DNA of 64,000 bases, taken from positions 27,552,651 to 27,616,650 of the forward strand of contig OX387603.1 in NCBI GenBank assembly GCA_947568835.1, given 5' to 3'. The notes under the pieces are model-generated. The model did not search any database, had not been told where the DNA came from, and saw only the letters and a program-made list of their open reading frames with translations. Below are positions 1-12,999 of this stretch, piece after piece. The stretch comes from Protonemura montana (Eukaryota > Arthropoda > Insecta > Plecoptera > Nemouridae). Position numbers and translations under genes: made by a program. Numbering within the stretch: the first letter of the stretch is position 1; each line of letters begins with the position of its first letter.

Positions 1-639
1 TTAAATTAAATTTAGTAATACAGTGAAGTTATACTATGAAATTAGCTAAGTTATTTGAAGTTAGCTACGTTATTTACAGGACTTGTCTTTTGGATTGTTC
101 CGTCTTTGGTTTGCTTTTAACCGGCGTCTAAATTCCTTTGCGTTCTTGGGGAAAGGGGGACATGACCGGGGCAGGAAGTTCGTTCCACAGCCATGATTTA
201 GAAGTGTTCATGAGCATCTGTTTAGTCTAGGAGTTAAAGTCAGGATTTGTACGTCATTAAGGAGTCTGAAAGGATGTCAATGTCAGGGCAGGTTGTTGTT
301 ATTCTATTATACGTAGTCATTAGTCTTTTGATGTCTTTTGAATCACATCGTCTGATTTCTAACCTATTTGTGAATTGTATATGTTGCATATTACATGTCC
401 TTGCCAGTCCAAGTATATGCATGATAAGAAACAGCAGGCAAAATGGCAGATCACTCTGTCTGCTTGCAACATTCTTGAAAGGGAACAGATTTATGTTAAA
501 AAAAAGACCATCTGATTGCTATCGACAATTTTTTTCAGAGGTTCTTACCCTGAAAGTAGTAACTTAGCTAGCTATGCTTCATACGACAAACAGTCGATTT
601 GAAATAATTTCTCATTTTTAAACGTGTTTGTGATACTGA
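1..639. other. Non-coding left edge, probably ABCD3 intron
   Basis: No exon, RNA gene or repeat could be recognised here. Because ABCD3 exons begin at 1388 and the rest of that gene must lie to the left, this is most simply intron sequence of ABCD3. Short open frames are present but have no recognisable domains. Confidence 0.5.
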
Positions 640-1271
640 CATCTTAACCCACAGCCTGTACCTGGCCGTGAGCATCTTAACCCACAGCCTGTACCTGGCC
701 GTGAGCATCTTAACCCACAGCCTGTACCTGGCCGTTAGCATCTTAACCCACAGCCCGTACCTGGCCGTGAGCATCTTAACCCACAGCCCGTACCTGGCCG
801 TGAGCATCTTAACCCACAGCCTGTACCTGGCCGTGAGCATCTTAACCCACAGCCTGTACCTGGCCGTTAGCATCTTAACCCACAGCCCGTACCTGGCCGT
901 GAGCATCTTAACCCACAGCCCGTACCTGGCCGTTAGCATCTTAACCCACAGCCCGTACCTGGCCGTGAGCATCTTAACCCACAGCCCGTACCTGGCCGTG
1001 AGCATCTTAACCCACAGCCTGTACCTGGCCGTGAGCATCTTAACCCACAGCCCGTACCTGGCCGTGAGCATCTTAACCCACAGCCTGTACCTGGCCGTTA
1101 GCATCTTAACCCACAGCCTGTACCTGGCCGTGAGCATCTTAACCCACAGCCCGTACCTGGCCGTTAGCATCTTAACCCACAGCCCGTACCTGGCCGTGAG
1201 CATCTTAACCCACAGCCCGTAACTGGCCGTTATAATCTTAACCCACAGCCCGTACCTGGCCGTGAGCATCT
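640..1271 (+). repeat. 33-bp minisatellite, about 19 copies
   Basis: The unit begins CATCTTAACCCACAGCC and repeats every 33 bp with almost no length change. Variation is confined to a few positions: CCTGTACC or CCCGTACC, and CCGTGAGC or CCGTTAGC. The last two units carry extra changes near 1220-1235. Because 33 is a multiple of three, long open frames appear on both strands; their repeated peptide resembles no protein I know. It sits in the presumed ABCD3 intron. Confidence 0.95.
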
Positions 1272-1387
1272 TTTTAGTCTTCCCACCTGTTTACCTCTAG
1301 CAACTTCTGTTATAATCTGAAAAATCAACAGCTACATAATTAAAAAAAACACAAATTTCAATCTCGGCTGATGACTTTGGCGTGTAG

Positions 1388-1537
1388 GAGATGAAACGTC
1401 GTGGGAAGTGTGATGCTGACTTAACGGCTCACCTAGAACTCACCAAGCTCAGCTACCTGCTGGCTCGCGAGGGAGGCTGGGACGCTGTGGCTGACTGGAT
1501 CGACGTCTTGTCTGGCGGAGAGAAACAGCGTATCGCT
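1388..1537 (+). CDS. ABCD3: ABCD3 (PMP70) peroxisomal ABC half-transporter, third-last coding exon
   Basis: This exon encodes 50 residues of the nucleotide-binding domain of ABCD3/PMP70. Family members are peroxisomal-membrane half-transporters that dimerise and use ATP to import long- and branched-chain acyl-CoAs and bile-acid precursors. The translation contains REGGWD, then DWIDVLSGGEKQRIA, which holds the ABC signature LSGGEK. The exon runs from an AG acceptor (GTGTAG) to a GTAAGT donor and is in phase 0 at both ends. The next exon continues the protein exactly as ABCD3 does (IA then MARLFYH). The transmembrane domain, Walker A and all earlier exons lie left of the window. Orthology to ABCD3 rather than ABCD1/2/4 rests on the HHEYYLQMDGRG and EEFGS ending encoded in the last exon. 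Confidence 0.93.
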
Positions 1538-2289
1538 GTAAGTAGTCAAGCTACGTGGGGCTGTTTGAAAACTTCACATTTTCACTCTGCACTGAATGCT
1601 AAACAAAACCGCTTGGGTGTGGTACTAGAAAATAGAAATTGTAAAACAATTTTATCATTTTACAAAAAATGCGCTTGTGTCTGTGGGGTAGCGTGTTTTT
1701 AGCTTTTACACTTCTTTTTTTACCTAATCCTAGCAAATAATGTTTTTGACAATCTGTCTAAAATATTAAACCTCTATTTTTCATTTCACAGTCTCTGAAA
1801 TCTCTCCTTGGTAGCAACAAATACTGTTATGGTCATCATTTTTGTTTTTGGCATATTTTTCTGGTAAAATTAGCCTACTGTAAACAGGAGAGTGCGTTTT
1901 AGAGTAAAAAGCACCATGATTCAAAGTGGGTTTATTGTGAATAGCACTTACGGTTAACCCACTTTGGGATACAATAAGGGATAGAAGATAAATGACAGTG
2001 TCCTTTGCCATGCATGATTGGTATTATACCAAGAGGGATTGAAAAGTTGAGTGGAAGTAAAGTAATGAACGAACGAGAAATGAAATTCAAGTAAAGAAAT
2101 GCTAAAAAAATGTATCTGATGTAATTATACTCGGTACACATTGCACAAATGTGTTTGAAAGAAAAAGGTATATATTACCACTGGGGTTGTCAAAAATATG
2201 CTATCAAACGCTTACATACACGAAATGCTACTCTGAAAGTGTAGCTACAAAAATGGTAATTAATCTAAAATTGTCTGTTTTTCCATCAG

Positions 2290-2451
2290 ATGGCTAGACT
2301 GTTCTACCACGCACCGCAGTTTGCCATCCTAGACGAGTGCACATCTGCAGTCAGTGTTGACGTGGAAGGCTCGATGTATTCTTACTGCAAGGAAGCAGGA
2401 ATCACGTTGTTTACCGTCTCCCATCGGAGGTCACTATGGAAGCACCACGAG
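2290..2451 (+). CDS. ABCD3: ABCD3 exon with Walker B and H-loop
   Basis: The exon encodes 54 residues in phase 0, from MARLFYH to KHHE. It contains the Walker B motif with its catalytic glutamate ([11 protein letters not shown]), the D-loop region, and the H-loop histidine in TVSHR. All residues needed for ATP hydrolysis in this half of the domain are intact. It is bounded by a TTCCATCAG acceptor and a GTAGGC donor. The intron before it is 752 bp and the one after it is 440 bp. Confidence 0.95.
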
Positions 2452-2891
2452 GTAGGCCAAGCTTGATACAGTTTAATTTCTTGTACTCGATCCATAATTT
2501 AGATTAGATGAGCATAGCAAATCAAAGCAAATACCTACTCAATTTGCTGTTTTTTTTTGTCTCATTGTTTCAAACCAGCAGAAACACTTCAATATAACTT
2601 TGAATTTGATGAAGCTTGATCTGCATTGTTTTTCAAAAAGATTGTCGCAATAGTATTTTGACTATTTTGTCTTTAATTGATTGCTGTAAAATGCACAATG
2701 ATGAATGACAAGTGACATTACTTTCCCGAACATTGAACGCACTTGTCAAGATTTCACGTTTCAGCGAGGTTGCCGTTCTGAGAGAGAAAAGTTTGTAAAT
2801 GTACTGATTTCACATCGTAGATTTCCTGACTCGAGCAGTTTCAACGGTTTCAGTGATGTGGACCTATAGCTGTAATTTTCTTGCTTTTCAG

Positions 2892-2969
2892 TACTACCTC
2901 CAAATGGATGGCCGAGGAAAGTTTGAGTTTAAAGAAATCGACGCAGATACCGAAGAATTTGGCTCATGA
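2892..2969 (+). CDS. ABCD3: ABCD3 last coding exon and stop
   Basis: After a TTGCTTTTCAG acceptor the frame encodes 25 residues, YYLQMDGRG through EEFGS, then TGA at 2967-2969. The C-terminal pattern MDGRG-x-(F/Y)EF and the final EFGS are characteristic of ABCD3. The C-terminus has the usual length, so the 3' end of this gene is complete. Confidence 0.95.
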   Translation, partial: YYLQMDGRGKFEFKEIDADTEEFGS

Positions 2970-5308
2970 GGCCAGTACAGCTCAAACCAGCAGAAATCTG
3001 CTACAACAAATCGTTAATGAAACTCTAGGATAGCATTTTCAATAACCAAAAACATAATAATGGTAGGTGCAGGGCATTAGAAGGGGAACCAGTGGCCTTC
3101 ATAGTTGATTGCAGTTAGGAGAAACTACCTAATTGGATTTTGTAATTATAATTACCTATTAGTAATTAACGAGTTGAAACGGGGCGTATTTGTTTTTTTT
3201 ACTATTAGTCTCGCGGCGGTTATGAGCAAGATATGACGGGCAAACAAACTCCGAGAGTTGTGTTTTGCTGCTGAATCAGATCTATGGTTGTGGAGTTATC
3301 AATCGCCAAAATGACTGGCAAGCTAGGGACCAATTTTTACCAGGGATTGACCTTTTTTTTTATTAAAATAATTTTAGTAACAAGAATCAAATTCTACTTT
3401 TTCATGAAACTGATTGTTTTTGAGTTTGTTAACCTTGAATAATGGGGCAAAAGGGATTGTTTATTTATTGAGTGTGTTTGGATAACCTTCAAACAACGTG
3501 CTGTTTATCAATAAAAATGTAACATTATTGTTGCCCTTATGCCTACTTTGATGCATACCTTTATTAGGCCTCTTGACAAGAAGTCATATTTTGTTATGTT
3601 CTGTTTGTTTTAACAATAGTCAGATGGCCATTGATGCTGTGAGATTTCAGACCCCTCTACCCATGTACCATTTCCAAACCTTTAACCCTAGATTTGGCTT
3701 ACACAGATATTTAATCCTTAAGGAGAATGGCTTTAATCCTTGTGACCCACCAAGAGACATTTCTGCTAGAAGTTAAGAAATCTATTGCAGGAATGAGCTA
3801 ACATCTCGTACACACCAGAAGGAGGAAGGGTTATAAGAGAAAACATTCTTGATTATCAGCAATGTGAGTGAAAAAGGACTGAATTACAAATAACACATCG
3901 ATAGGGAGCGGTCCTAGCCACTTCAGTATGTAGTTGGGCATAGAGGAAATTAATTCACTTTGCCTTGTGCACTATCCTGAAGTTAGTTAAAAAGTGACAT
4001 TCTAGGGGTTAATTTTGACAAGCAGGGGATTTTTTTCATTAAAAAGAAGTTTGTTAGCCAAAGTTTAATCCTTTGTGTAGACCCTACTCAGATTCTAGAA
4101 TTCTCACTTTAATCATAGCTTTAATGGTACAGCCATGAAAAGTTTGAAAAGATTGCTCTGAAATTGCTAGGGGTCTTTCCCTGTAAGAAGGCATAAAATA
4201 TCTACAAAAGACAACCATGAAAAACAAAACCACACTTTGGTAGCTTTTCACTGAGTGATTTTCACTTACAGTCAATCTAAGCTTTAAGAAAGAACTAACC
4301 TTATCTTTCTTCTATGACCAAATTTTCCATAAGCCAAAAAATAGTTCACCTGGATGACGTTAAAAGATTCAGGTAAGGACATGTGAGGGACAAAAATGTA
4401 GAAAGCCAAGCAACCAAATTCTAGAACATGCCACCAGTGATGGCGTTTATTTATCCACTAACAAGAATGCTGCACAGAAAATAACCGATGTGGCAAAACA
4501 CAAAGCTCTGTTCGGAGCACATTATAAGAGAAACAAATTATATTAATGAAAGATTTAACAAAAGCGATTCCGTTGCTTGCCGCTACAGGTTCTTCGATGC
4601 TGAATTCAAGACATAGAATTGTCAAGCCCTTGTTCTGACACAGAATTTGAGATTGGCAACTTCGGGCAATTTAGAAGATGTTTTGTGGGTGCTTCACGGT
4701 GATCGGAACTGGTAACGCAGACATGAGATCGTCGAGATGTTTCCTATGCATGCCATAATAGGCTAGATAGAGTCAACTCGGGCATGCCTTGATCCGCACC
4801 CTTCTTGAAGCCCAAATACAGGACGTAAGGTATAAACCCCCAGTGGAAGACAAACTGGCCAGCCCCAATCACAGCAGACAGCCTGTCCTTTGCACCTTGA
4901 CTTAATTTTGGCATATTGCACGTGCGTTTTACTCAAAATTACTCTTCCTCGAACGGAACTAGCGGCCTCGCTGGTTGGTAAGAAATTAAACAGCTGATAG
5001 ACGCTGGGGAAAATCGTTAATCGACTCTGCGTTATGGTTAATTTGGCGTTTTCACGTTTGTGAACCTGTAAGACCCAGTAAAAGTTCAAGTGTACCCCGC
5101 TAGAGTCCGTTGGTTGTCCACCGAAAGCGCTGTTCCTGTTCTGTTTTTGAGACTTGCAAAGTTGCTATCTGCTGCACGAGTCAGTCCAGTTCCAACCGTC
5201 GAGGATAGCGGGTCGTTGGTGGGTGCGCGTGTGTGGTTGTCGAGTGCGTGTGTGTCTTCCGGATCGTGGGAGCTTGAGTGTGTGTTGTGTATTAGTGCCG
5301 AGTGCGTA
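2970..5308 (+). other. ABCD3 3' UTR, intergenic DNA and MIDN 5' region
   Basis: The first ~550 bases are A/T-rich and end at an AATAAA, consistent with the ABCD3 3' UTR. From about 3530 to 4760 I recognise nothing. From about 5090 the DNA becomes richer in G+C and CpG and runs open in the MIDN frame. I treat that stretch as MIDN 5' UTR or promoter, because the coding start at 5309 matches the expected distance to the ubiquitin-like domain. Confidence 0.5.
3510..3515 (+). terminator. Candidate ABCD3 polyadenylation signal
   Basis: AATAAA lies in TATCAATAAAAATG, 541 bases after the ABCD3 stop. It is followed within 30-60 bases by T/GT-rich sequence (TTATTGTTGCCC). It is the clearest canonical hexamer downstream of the stop. 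Confidence 0.55.
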
Positions 5309-5607
5309 ATGGAGAGTGGAAGCGGCTCACCGCCGACTGAAGCAACTCCTCAACAGCAAAATGTTTCACAGCAACAACAAAATGTCACAAGTCCCGGGGA
5401 ACTATCAACGGCGGCGGCGGCCACCGATAATCACTCAGGGTGTGGCTGCCTGCCCGCCTCCACTATCACAGTCCGTGTGACTCCGACTACGGGGGGACAA
5501 TTCGATCTGGCCATTGGCAAAACGGAAACTGTAGAAAATTTGAAGAAAGCTATTTCGAAAAAGCTAAAAGTGCCCAAGGAACGGATTTGTCTACTGCATA
5601 GAGATCG
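5309..5607 (+). CDS. MIDN: Midnolin exon 1: N-terminus and first half of the ubiquitin-like domain
   Basis: First coding exon of midnolin (Drosophila homologue: stuxnet). Midnolin is a mainly nuclear protein that captures short-lived nuclear proteins such as immediate-early transcription factors and delivers them to the proteasome without ubiquitination. I chose ATG 5309 because it gives a Q/S/T-rich leader of about 50 residues directly before the UBL domain, as in the family. An upstream ATG at 5090 is in frame but adds unfamiliar sequence. UBL residues 51-99 include STITVRVTPTTGG and LKVPKERICLLHRD; the last block is a midnolin hallmark. The exon ends after two bases of an Arg codon at GATCG|GTACGT. 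Joining all six exons gives exactly 556 codons including the stop, with no frameshift. Confidence 0.92.
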
Positions 5608-8600
5608 GTACGTAATTGTGGCAACGTCGCTTTTTCGTTGGGTGGCTGGCAATCTAAGATCCGATGATATACATCAGCTGCTGCGTCCTGCGGCCTTGCA
5701 AACCTGGTCGAGGCAGGTTACCGGACTCTTTAAAGATTAAAACTGTAGACGGGCGACTTCTCTGTCTTGCTTACCGATAGGAAATCCCCCCTCCTGGCTC
5801 AAATGTCACGGCATAGCTCTATGGTGTTTGTGATTCTGGTGTGACGCCCCCTCCCCCCCGCTCGTTCGGGCGACTGGGTGGTAGGCGTTGTGTGGACCAG
5901 AGTCGTGAACCAAACTGTCCCTTCGGCTACTACCATAGATTGGATTGATGCTATCTCCCTGTACTGTTACTAGCGCTCCGAGTGATACGGCCATATTCAA
6001 ATGCCTAAATGAACAGTTGTAGAAATTCTAATCATATTTCGAACACGCCACACCGTTGGATTGGCCGCAATACCTTATTAGCAAATCGTAACGTATACCC
6101 GCACACATAAGTTAGCTGTTGTTCGGTATTCGCAACGGAAAATGTATGGTTTATGGATTTTAGGGCCTGCTCCGATAACAAATGACCGTGCGACCAAGCC
6201 GGTATATATCGCGGTACACGCGCCATCGATATTTTCGTTCAAACAAAGTTCGATTGGCAATCTTTTCCCGACCTTCATCAGTGATTTTTATCAATCCTTT
6301 GTATCGGTTTCGCCGAAGTGAGGAGTGCGTCATAGTCACAGGCTGGCTCGGCTGGCTTGTGTCGGCGATCATGCCGGTATCGACGGCGGCGGCGGCTGCT
6401 GCTTGCCACCACAAGCCACCACAAGCCACCACAAGCGCCGTGCCAGACCGGAGACCGTTTCGTCCGATAATTCTACACATGGCCGTCAGCTGGATGAGGG
6501 GCGGGCTGAAAAAAGATAGACGGTCGTCGATTGAAAGGTCAACATTTCTATGCGCTGTGGGTAAAAATGGGAGGCGTTTCTTCTGTCAAAAGCATCATAA
6601 CTCGAGAATAGTGTTTCGCATATCGCTGCAGTTAGGTCGTAGTCGTGCCCGCTATCACGTTAGTTTCGCGTCGTATTTCGGCAATGTGAAGCCATCTCTT
6701 ACGCCGAGAATTTATTTACTAAATCCGCGTTCGAGTACAAATGCATAGCTTTTAAAATGTCTCCTAAACTGGGCCCTGTTTTTTTTTTGCTTCGAGAGCG
6801 TTTTCAATGTTCCAACTATCACAGCTGCCAACGACGGTCATATGTTTTAGAATATGTGGATTGTTGCCTTTCATTTCTGTTTAAGAAATATACGACTCGT
6901 TCCTGGGACGTCCACGTCATTCTGTATTCAAGAATGCAACGTTATCTCGTGATTGAAACACACGTGCCGACCACAGTCTTAGGATTGTTCCGGCCGATTA
7001 TTTTAAATCTAGGCCCCCGTCTACAGAACGGCCACCTACTTATACCCAGCCAGCCAGCCAGTGTTACTTTACTGGTTGGGAACGGGACACGGGGGCCGCG
7101 ATAGAGTTCCGAAATACCGTAGCGCCGAAATCACGGCGCAAAAAGTGCCGCAATGTTGTAAATAGTCGTCGCCAGTTCGCCTCTCTCTCTGGAACGGTCT
7201 GCTGCTGGCCATCAATTTGTATGCCTATTTTGGTGCATTGCACACCGGCCTGTTTGTGCATAGGCTCGTCTCGCTCCACGCCGGGATGGGCTTTTAGCCA
7301 AGAAGCACTAGAAAATAAACAACTATTTAAAATTGAATGGCTCGTGATTGAAGCTGCATTACTCTCGGGTGTCCAATAAGCTTCCGAGAACAGTGGTTGC
7401 AGTCACCATTGCATTTCGAAAAAAAAACTCTGAAATAAAAATGAAAATTGCCTGTTTGTTTCTGATTTCGAGGAAGGCAAACTCCCAACGATTCAGCGTC
7501 GTGCTGCGAACTCCACCATTTTCCCCAAGCTTCACCCGTTTCGAGAAGACGAAATCGATTCGGACGATGGCGTTGTTAGATCCATCTTACTATCGATTTT
7601 AGATGGTGTCATGCATTCACATTCGCCGTCGTTGCTATGCTGGCCACTGGCCTATGCTTGTCGTTCATTGCGGATAAAGTTGATTTTATGTTGATAATGT
7701 AAGAAAGTCTGCATATTCTGCTGCAGCTTGAAACATCTTCGATTACCAATGGATTTCTGAACGGCTGCAGTAACTCTGATCAATCTCGATACTTGACTCT
7801 CCGTTTAAAGATGCTGTTAAGTATAGCTGATATCGTGCTAGGCAAAGAATCCAGTGACAGGATCCTGCTAATAAAGCCGAGGTAGGGCGAGAATCAGGAG
7901 CAAGGGATCCTGAGCTGCGATTCATGTTATTGTACAGTTGGGAGTAAAAATCAGGCCCACATTTGAGAGAAACCGAAGCCTGGAGGTCGCTGGTGCAGTA
8001 AAACAGTTGTTCTTCACCGATGCTCGATTTAAAAGTGATTGTCGCATGTGAAATGGTTTCCTATGACCCGACACAAACTCTGATTGCGCTTCCCGAAGTT
8101 GAAATAGCATCGCTGGCATTGATAAGCCGTGCTGTCATCGTTAATTCAAGGTACCTACCTGTTCATATCGACGTCGACTGCATGTATGTCAGCTGAATGA
8201 CAATTATGATTTTAGGTTCGCCAGTGATAATGTGCATACAGAAATAGACAGCGAAATAATATGTAGTTCCTTCCACACAATGGACTTTGATAAAAGTGCT
8301 GGCTTCGTTGTCTAATTTTATAATTATTATACGTTTACCTTATGTACGTTATCTCGTTCAAATCGTGGCCATGAAGAATACCGGACAGCGTTTTCAACTG
8401 CATTACTTTTTCGACTTTCCTGCGGAAACAAAAGTGAATTATTACAATTTATTAACATATTTATATTTTAAACGTGTATGCAGGCGGTTATCCTATGTTG
8501 AAAGATCAAAATTAACGAAAACCTATAAATTATCTTCACTAACATAGTTTTGTAGAGTATTGTAGCTCAGTACTCATGTGCTTCTTTAACCTGGTATCTC

Positions 8601-9473
8601 TATTTCTATCTTGAACTGATATAGTTCAAGGAATTTACTTGGAACTACTAATAGTGTTATTTTGAATAACCTACAATGTGCTGTAATTACTATAGGCACT
8701 GTATGAACGATTCGAAGCAATTCAGAACGAGCGAGCATGTTTATGGTATCGACTCGTAACAATTACGAATTGGCCGCTAAACGACACGTGTATTTGTTTT
8801 TTTGTGTGTGGTCTCTTTATTTGAAAGTTTCACAAACAATAGACTGAGTAGGTTTCGACACTTGCTTGATTACAGTCTGACATCTAGTTTAGCTATTAAC
8901 ATAATATTTGTCAGCGATTTTGCATCAAATGCACGGTTCGTTCCTTGTGTCATGTGCATTCCAGCCAAGAGGTATTTAGCTACACAAAGAAACCCAGGAT
9001 GCATATTGTTGGCTTCTGAACATTTGTGAGGCTCCTTCAAAACCGACGCGCTTGCCCGGAATGGCCAAAATATCCTTGTCCCTCGTCTGTCCAATTCTTT
9101 GGGCAGCACATTTTGGGCACCCGTGTATCATTGGTCTGTACTGTATTTTTGAACTGAAAACTCCGGACACCTTAAGGTTATTATCTAAATGCTTGTCACA
9201 CGTGTCTTCTGCATTTTTTGCTAGTTTCTGTGCGTTTAGATTGAGTTTATAGGAAATAGGAATATGCAGAGGGAAAATTTCAATGTTCTAAATTTTCTAC
9301 TGATCAAATGAGCCGGTAACACGTGGTAACAGTAGTTGCCACCCGATAGCGTGTGCGGCCGTCCGTTTCTATAAATCTCGACAATTAAATAATTATGATT
9401 CGAAATATCGATAAATCGGTATAAAACGTTGGGGATATCATAAAGATTAATTGATGTTAAACCAGTCTAAAAT

Positions 9474-9585
9474 GCGAGTAAACTGCGAGGAATAATGAAA
9501 TTATATCTTTTACGAGTGGCACCCTTCATTTTTGTCGGCCAAGTAGGCATTTGGGGACCACTTTTCGCGAAGACAGTTCAACTTT
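9474..9585 (-). mobile_element. Decayed half-copy of the long-inverted-repeat MITE
   Basis: The segment aligns by eye with one arm and the inner edge of the element at 62945-63381. Shared blocks are GTCT-AAA-GCGAGT, the CGAG-AAATA-GAAATTA region, and CATTTTTGTCGG followed by AGTAGGCATTTGG-GACCA and AACTTTCGCG-like sequence. The block between GGCACC and CTTCATTTTT is shortened, and divergence is much higher than between the two intact copies. Confidence 0.5.
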
Positions 9586-10501
9586 AGCGCTGGTCCTTTT
9601 CCTACTAGATGACAATTTACTCTAACTACATAACTAGCTATTCCTGAGCTACGGAATACACCAATAAGATGCTTACCTGTCAGTGGGTTACAGAGATTCC
9701 CATCTCCAATGCTCTTCCTATGTTCTAATTGGCAGAACCAATGCCAGCAGGTTTGAAGCTTGTCAAACGAAATGATGTTTACCTCGAGTAAACAAGCTTT
9801 AGATTGAAACGTAAGTAAAAAAAAAATAGTGGTGAAGTCATGAAGATGACGGCATGTTACATGCGTGCTTTACTAATTGAACGCGTTGTGATTTGTCTTG
9901 TGAAAGAGCATCGAAGTAACGTCCGGTTCGTTCACTCAGATCACCTTTGGATTGCATTGGGAATTTAAAACTATTGTGGAACATTTCGATGAGGAAATCA
10001 GTTTATTAACAAATGATGCAAACGTGATTTTTTTGTTTGTGTTTTATGACTTGTTTGCTCGGTTGTAGTTGGCTATCGAGTACTTAAGTCGAGCAAGATC
10101 AAAGCTCTATCTCGTCAACCAAGAGTTTGCCTACTCGGTGATACAACAAGCTGGACATTTGACTAAATATTTCTAATAGTGTAACGGACGTGCGGTAAAA
10201 AAGAGGAGAAAAAGATATCATCAAAAAACCCCCAAAAAATTCGGGAATCCAAATTTTTACAACAACAAAAAAACTTCCAAGCTACGTAATTCTCTTAGTT
10301 TAAAAGTTACAAGGTTCCTCTTTCCATAAATGAGTTTGGCTTACCCAGTTTTACCAAGAACACAATCAAACATTTTAATTCTGCTATTATATCCAGTCGA
10401 AAATTGACAAAATGTATAGCAAAAAAAGTATCAAAAAGTTAGTTACACATCACTTCACTTAAGTTTCCTGGCTAAGTATATATCACAAAGACGTTCAATT
10501 T

Positions 10502-10623
10502 TGGTATCATATGGAAGCTGGAAGCTGGTATCATATGGTATCATATGGTATCATATGGTATCATATGGTATCATATGGTATCACATGGAATCATATGGTA
10601 TCATATGGTATCATATGGAAGCT
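10502..10623 (+). repeat. 10-bp tandem repeat (TATCATATGG)n
   Basis: About ten units of ATGGTATCAT are flanked on both sides by ATGGAAGCT(G/T)GAAGC. One unit is changed to TATCACATGGAA. CATATG inside each unit is self-complementary. It is a simple minisatellite in MIDN intron 1. Confidence 0.9.
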
Positions 10624-12999
10624 TGAAGCATTGGCTACAAAATGGCAGATTCAGAACTTTGAAAACGCGAACCTCGCTGCAGACTTTTTTGATTTCCGTG
10701 ACTATCCGTGTGAGCGTCCCCCGCGTGGTAGGAGTCACTCTAGCTGCAGCCAGTTGGCATGGGCCGTCCCATGCTGGCTTCCCACACGTTCTCTCAAACC
10801 AATAATCTTTCACATTTGAGAGAATTAATTAAATAATTCCTCTGTATATCGATGTTAAATTCTCAGCAACACAAAGGAACTTAATAGTATTTAATACATT
10901 TTCAAGGCGTTTCTCAAAATAGTATCGCAATCAACCGATAAATATGAACTGGTTTTTGAACTGGTGCATATTATTTCGAATACTTGAAAATAAGAACAAA
11001 AATGTCACAGACTTAATTACCCATGCTCACGTTCTCCAGACCTACTTCGATGTCTTGCAGCCAACCTTGATGAATGGGAGACATTTGGTTCTACAGTAAT
11101 AATCATAAAGATATTGAACTGTTAGAAAACAGTCTCCAAGAAATAATGACCACCAATGTGTTGCATCAAACCGAACGCATGGTCACACATCAAATAACAC
11201 TTGTGGTCCGATTCCTTTTTCAATTTTAGGCAGTGTCTAGTTTTAGAATAGTGTTAAAGATCATGTCGAGTGTTTTGCAAAAAGGACAAGACGCCACAGC
11301 TAACAAAAATGATTTGAATCCATTATTGCTGCGGGAACCGCGATAAGACCTGACGATTCATCTAACACAATTATTTCATACAGGAAAACCAGATTTAAAA
11401 GATGCACTTTAAAAAAATCATATAATTTGCAAAAATTAACAATATCATCCGTGATATTACTAGAAAACACTAACTAGAAGATTTCTTTGATGTCTTGTAC
11501 CTGACCCCACCGTACTGTACTGTAAGCGTACATCACGTGCAACAATACCTTCTTTTGACTGGAATGTCCACGATTTCAAGTGGTCAACACGAATCCCTGC
11601 ATCAAAGACAAAGTTCTCTCCGAGACAAACGCAAGATCAGACGAAGTAGCCACTGAAGTTCGAATCCGATTTGTTTGCAGTGAACGCGAGGTACTATTCT
11701 AATTGTTTTTCGATATTTCTAAATACAAGGGACATCTGAGCTAGTAAAAAAAGCGAACCTCTTGGCAATATGACCAAGCCTCCGAGCGAACATACAATTT
11801 TTAATCAGATGTAATTGAGGCGGAAAAATAGTTCTGGCGACACTTTGCAAGACTTGCAGGGATTTTTTTAATTGCCGAGAGTGTGAAAACAGACGTGAAA
11901 TCTTCCGAAATAAATGTAGCTTCAATATCAACCAACCATTTAATTTAATTTAAAACATACAATTTTTCCAGCACAATGTACTCAATCTCTCGTCCGTTAG
12001 ATAATTGTATAAAAAAATGCGAGATCTTGAAACGACCCAGGAAACCGAGCACACGAGCAAACCAACCCAGGATAATCATTCAACCTCGTCAGATTCTCAC
12101 TCGATGATTATTCGACAGGATGCAATTATCCTCAAAAAGGAAGCAGAAAATATGGTACTCATTCATAAGTACCGTTTTCACGGGGAAGTCTCTATTGAAT
12201 TGTCCAAAAAAATTGCACATTTGAGGCTTTCATCGTTGATGCAGCAGCTAATTTAAGCCAAGGGCAATGTCTATACGATGCACGATAGCTATGAATCAAA
12301 AGAACATCTTAGAAGAAGATACATTACTCTAGCGAAGTACACAATTTCAGATTACACCCACTTTCCACCTTCCAACTGGTCACTGAATTGCAGCATGAAC
12401 AATTCAGTCGGTTGTTAGTTACCTCAGTTGCGGACGCTACAGCAAACTAACTGCGTTCGTTACACCTTTGGGCAACGAATAACTTGTCAAAAATACAAAC
12501 AAACCGTATGTACCAACTGGCAAAGTCAATCAATGTAATGGTGGTAACTTAGTAATTCAAGAAGGGGGATGCTAATGCTGGTATAGGTACACTTTAAAAC
12601 AATTGACGCCAAACAGCATAATCTCGTGATAACTATTGGTTAAACGATAAAACCGGACCTTTAGCACAATTAAACTGCACCACGAATGTCACTGTGTTCA
12701 AAAAAAGCACCGTGTCTATTTCATTTCCATTTAAATTTCATTTATTCAAAGTAAGTGGCCCCAGCGCAGGTGGCCTGTTCTGCATAGATGCAAAACATTT
12801 GATTTCTAATTTACAAAAGCAGTCTCTTCACTGTGTGACAAACGATTGCTTGCACCGCTGCCAAGTCGCTGCGTCTGGTTCCTCGATGAATAACTCCGAA
12901 GTAATATGTAACCCGGTCTGCGCTTGTTTGGCCCGGAAAGAATCGCATGCCGAGCACTGGGATCGATCTCGTTCGCTTGTAAATGGAATGCGCGGATCG

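Noticed and set aside
568-1269. Long open frames on both strands across the 33-bp array
   Set aside because: The repeat unit is a multiple of three with no stop, so frames stay open automatically. The peptide is a bare 11-residue repetition with no start context, splice signals or known family.
640-1271. Interstitial telomeric repeat because of TTAACCC
   Set aside because: TTAACCC occurs once per 33-bp unit only and does not form a telomere hexamer or heptamer run.
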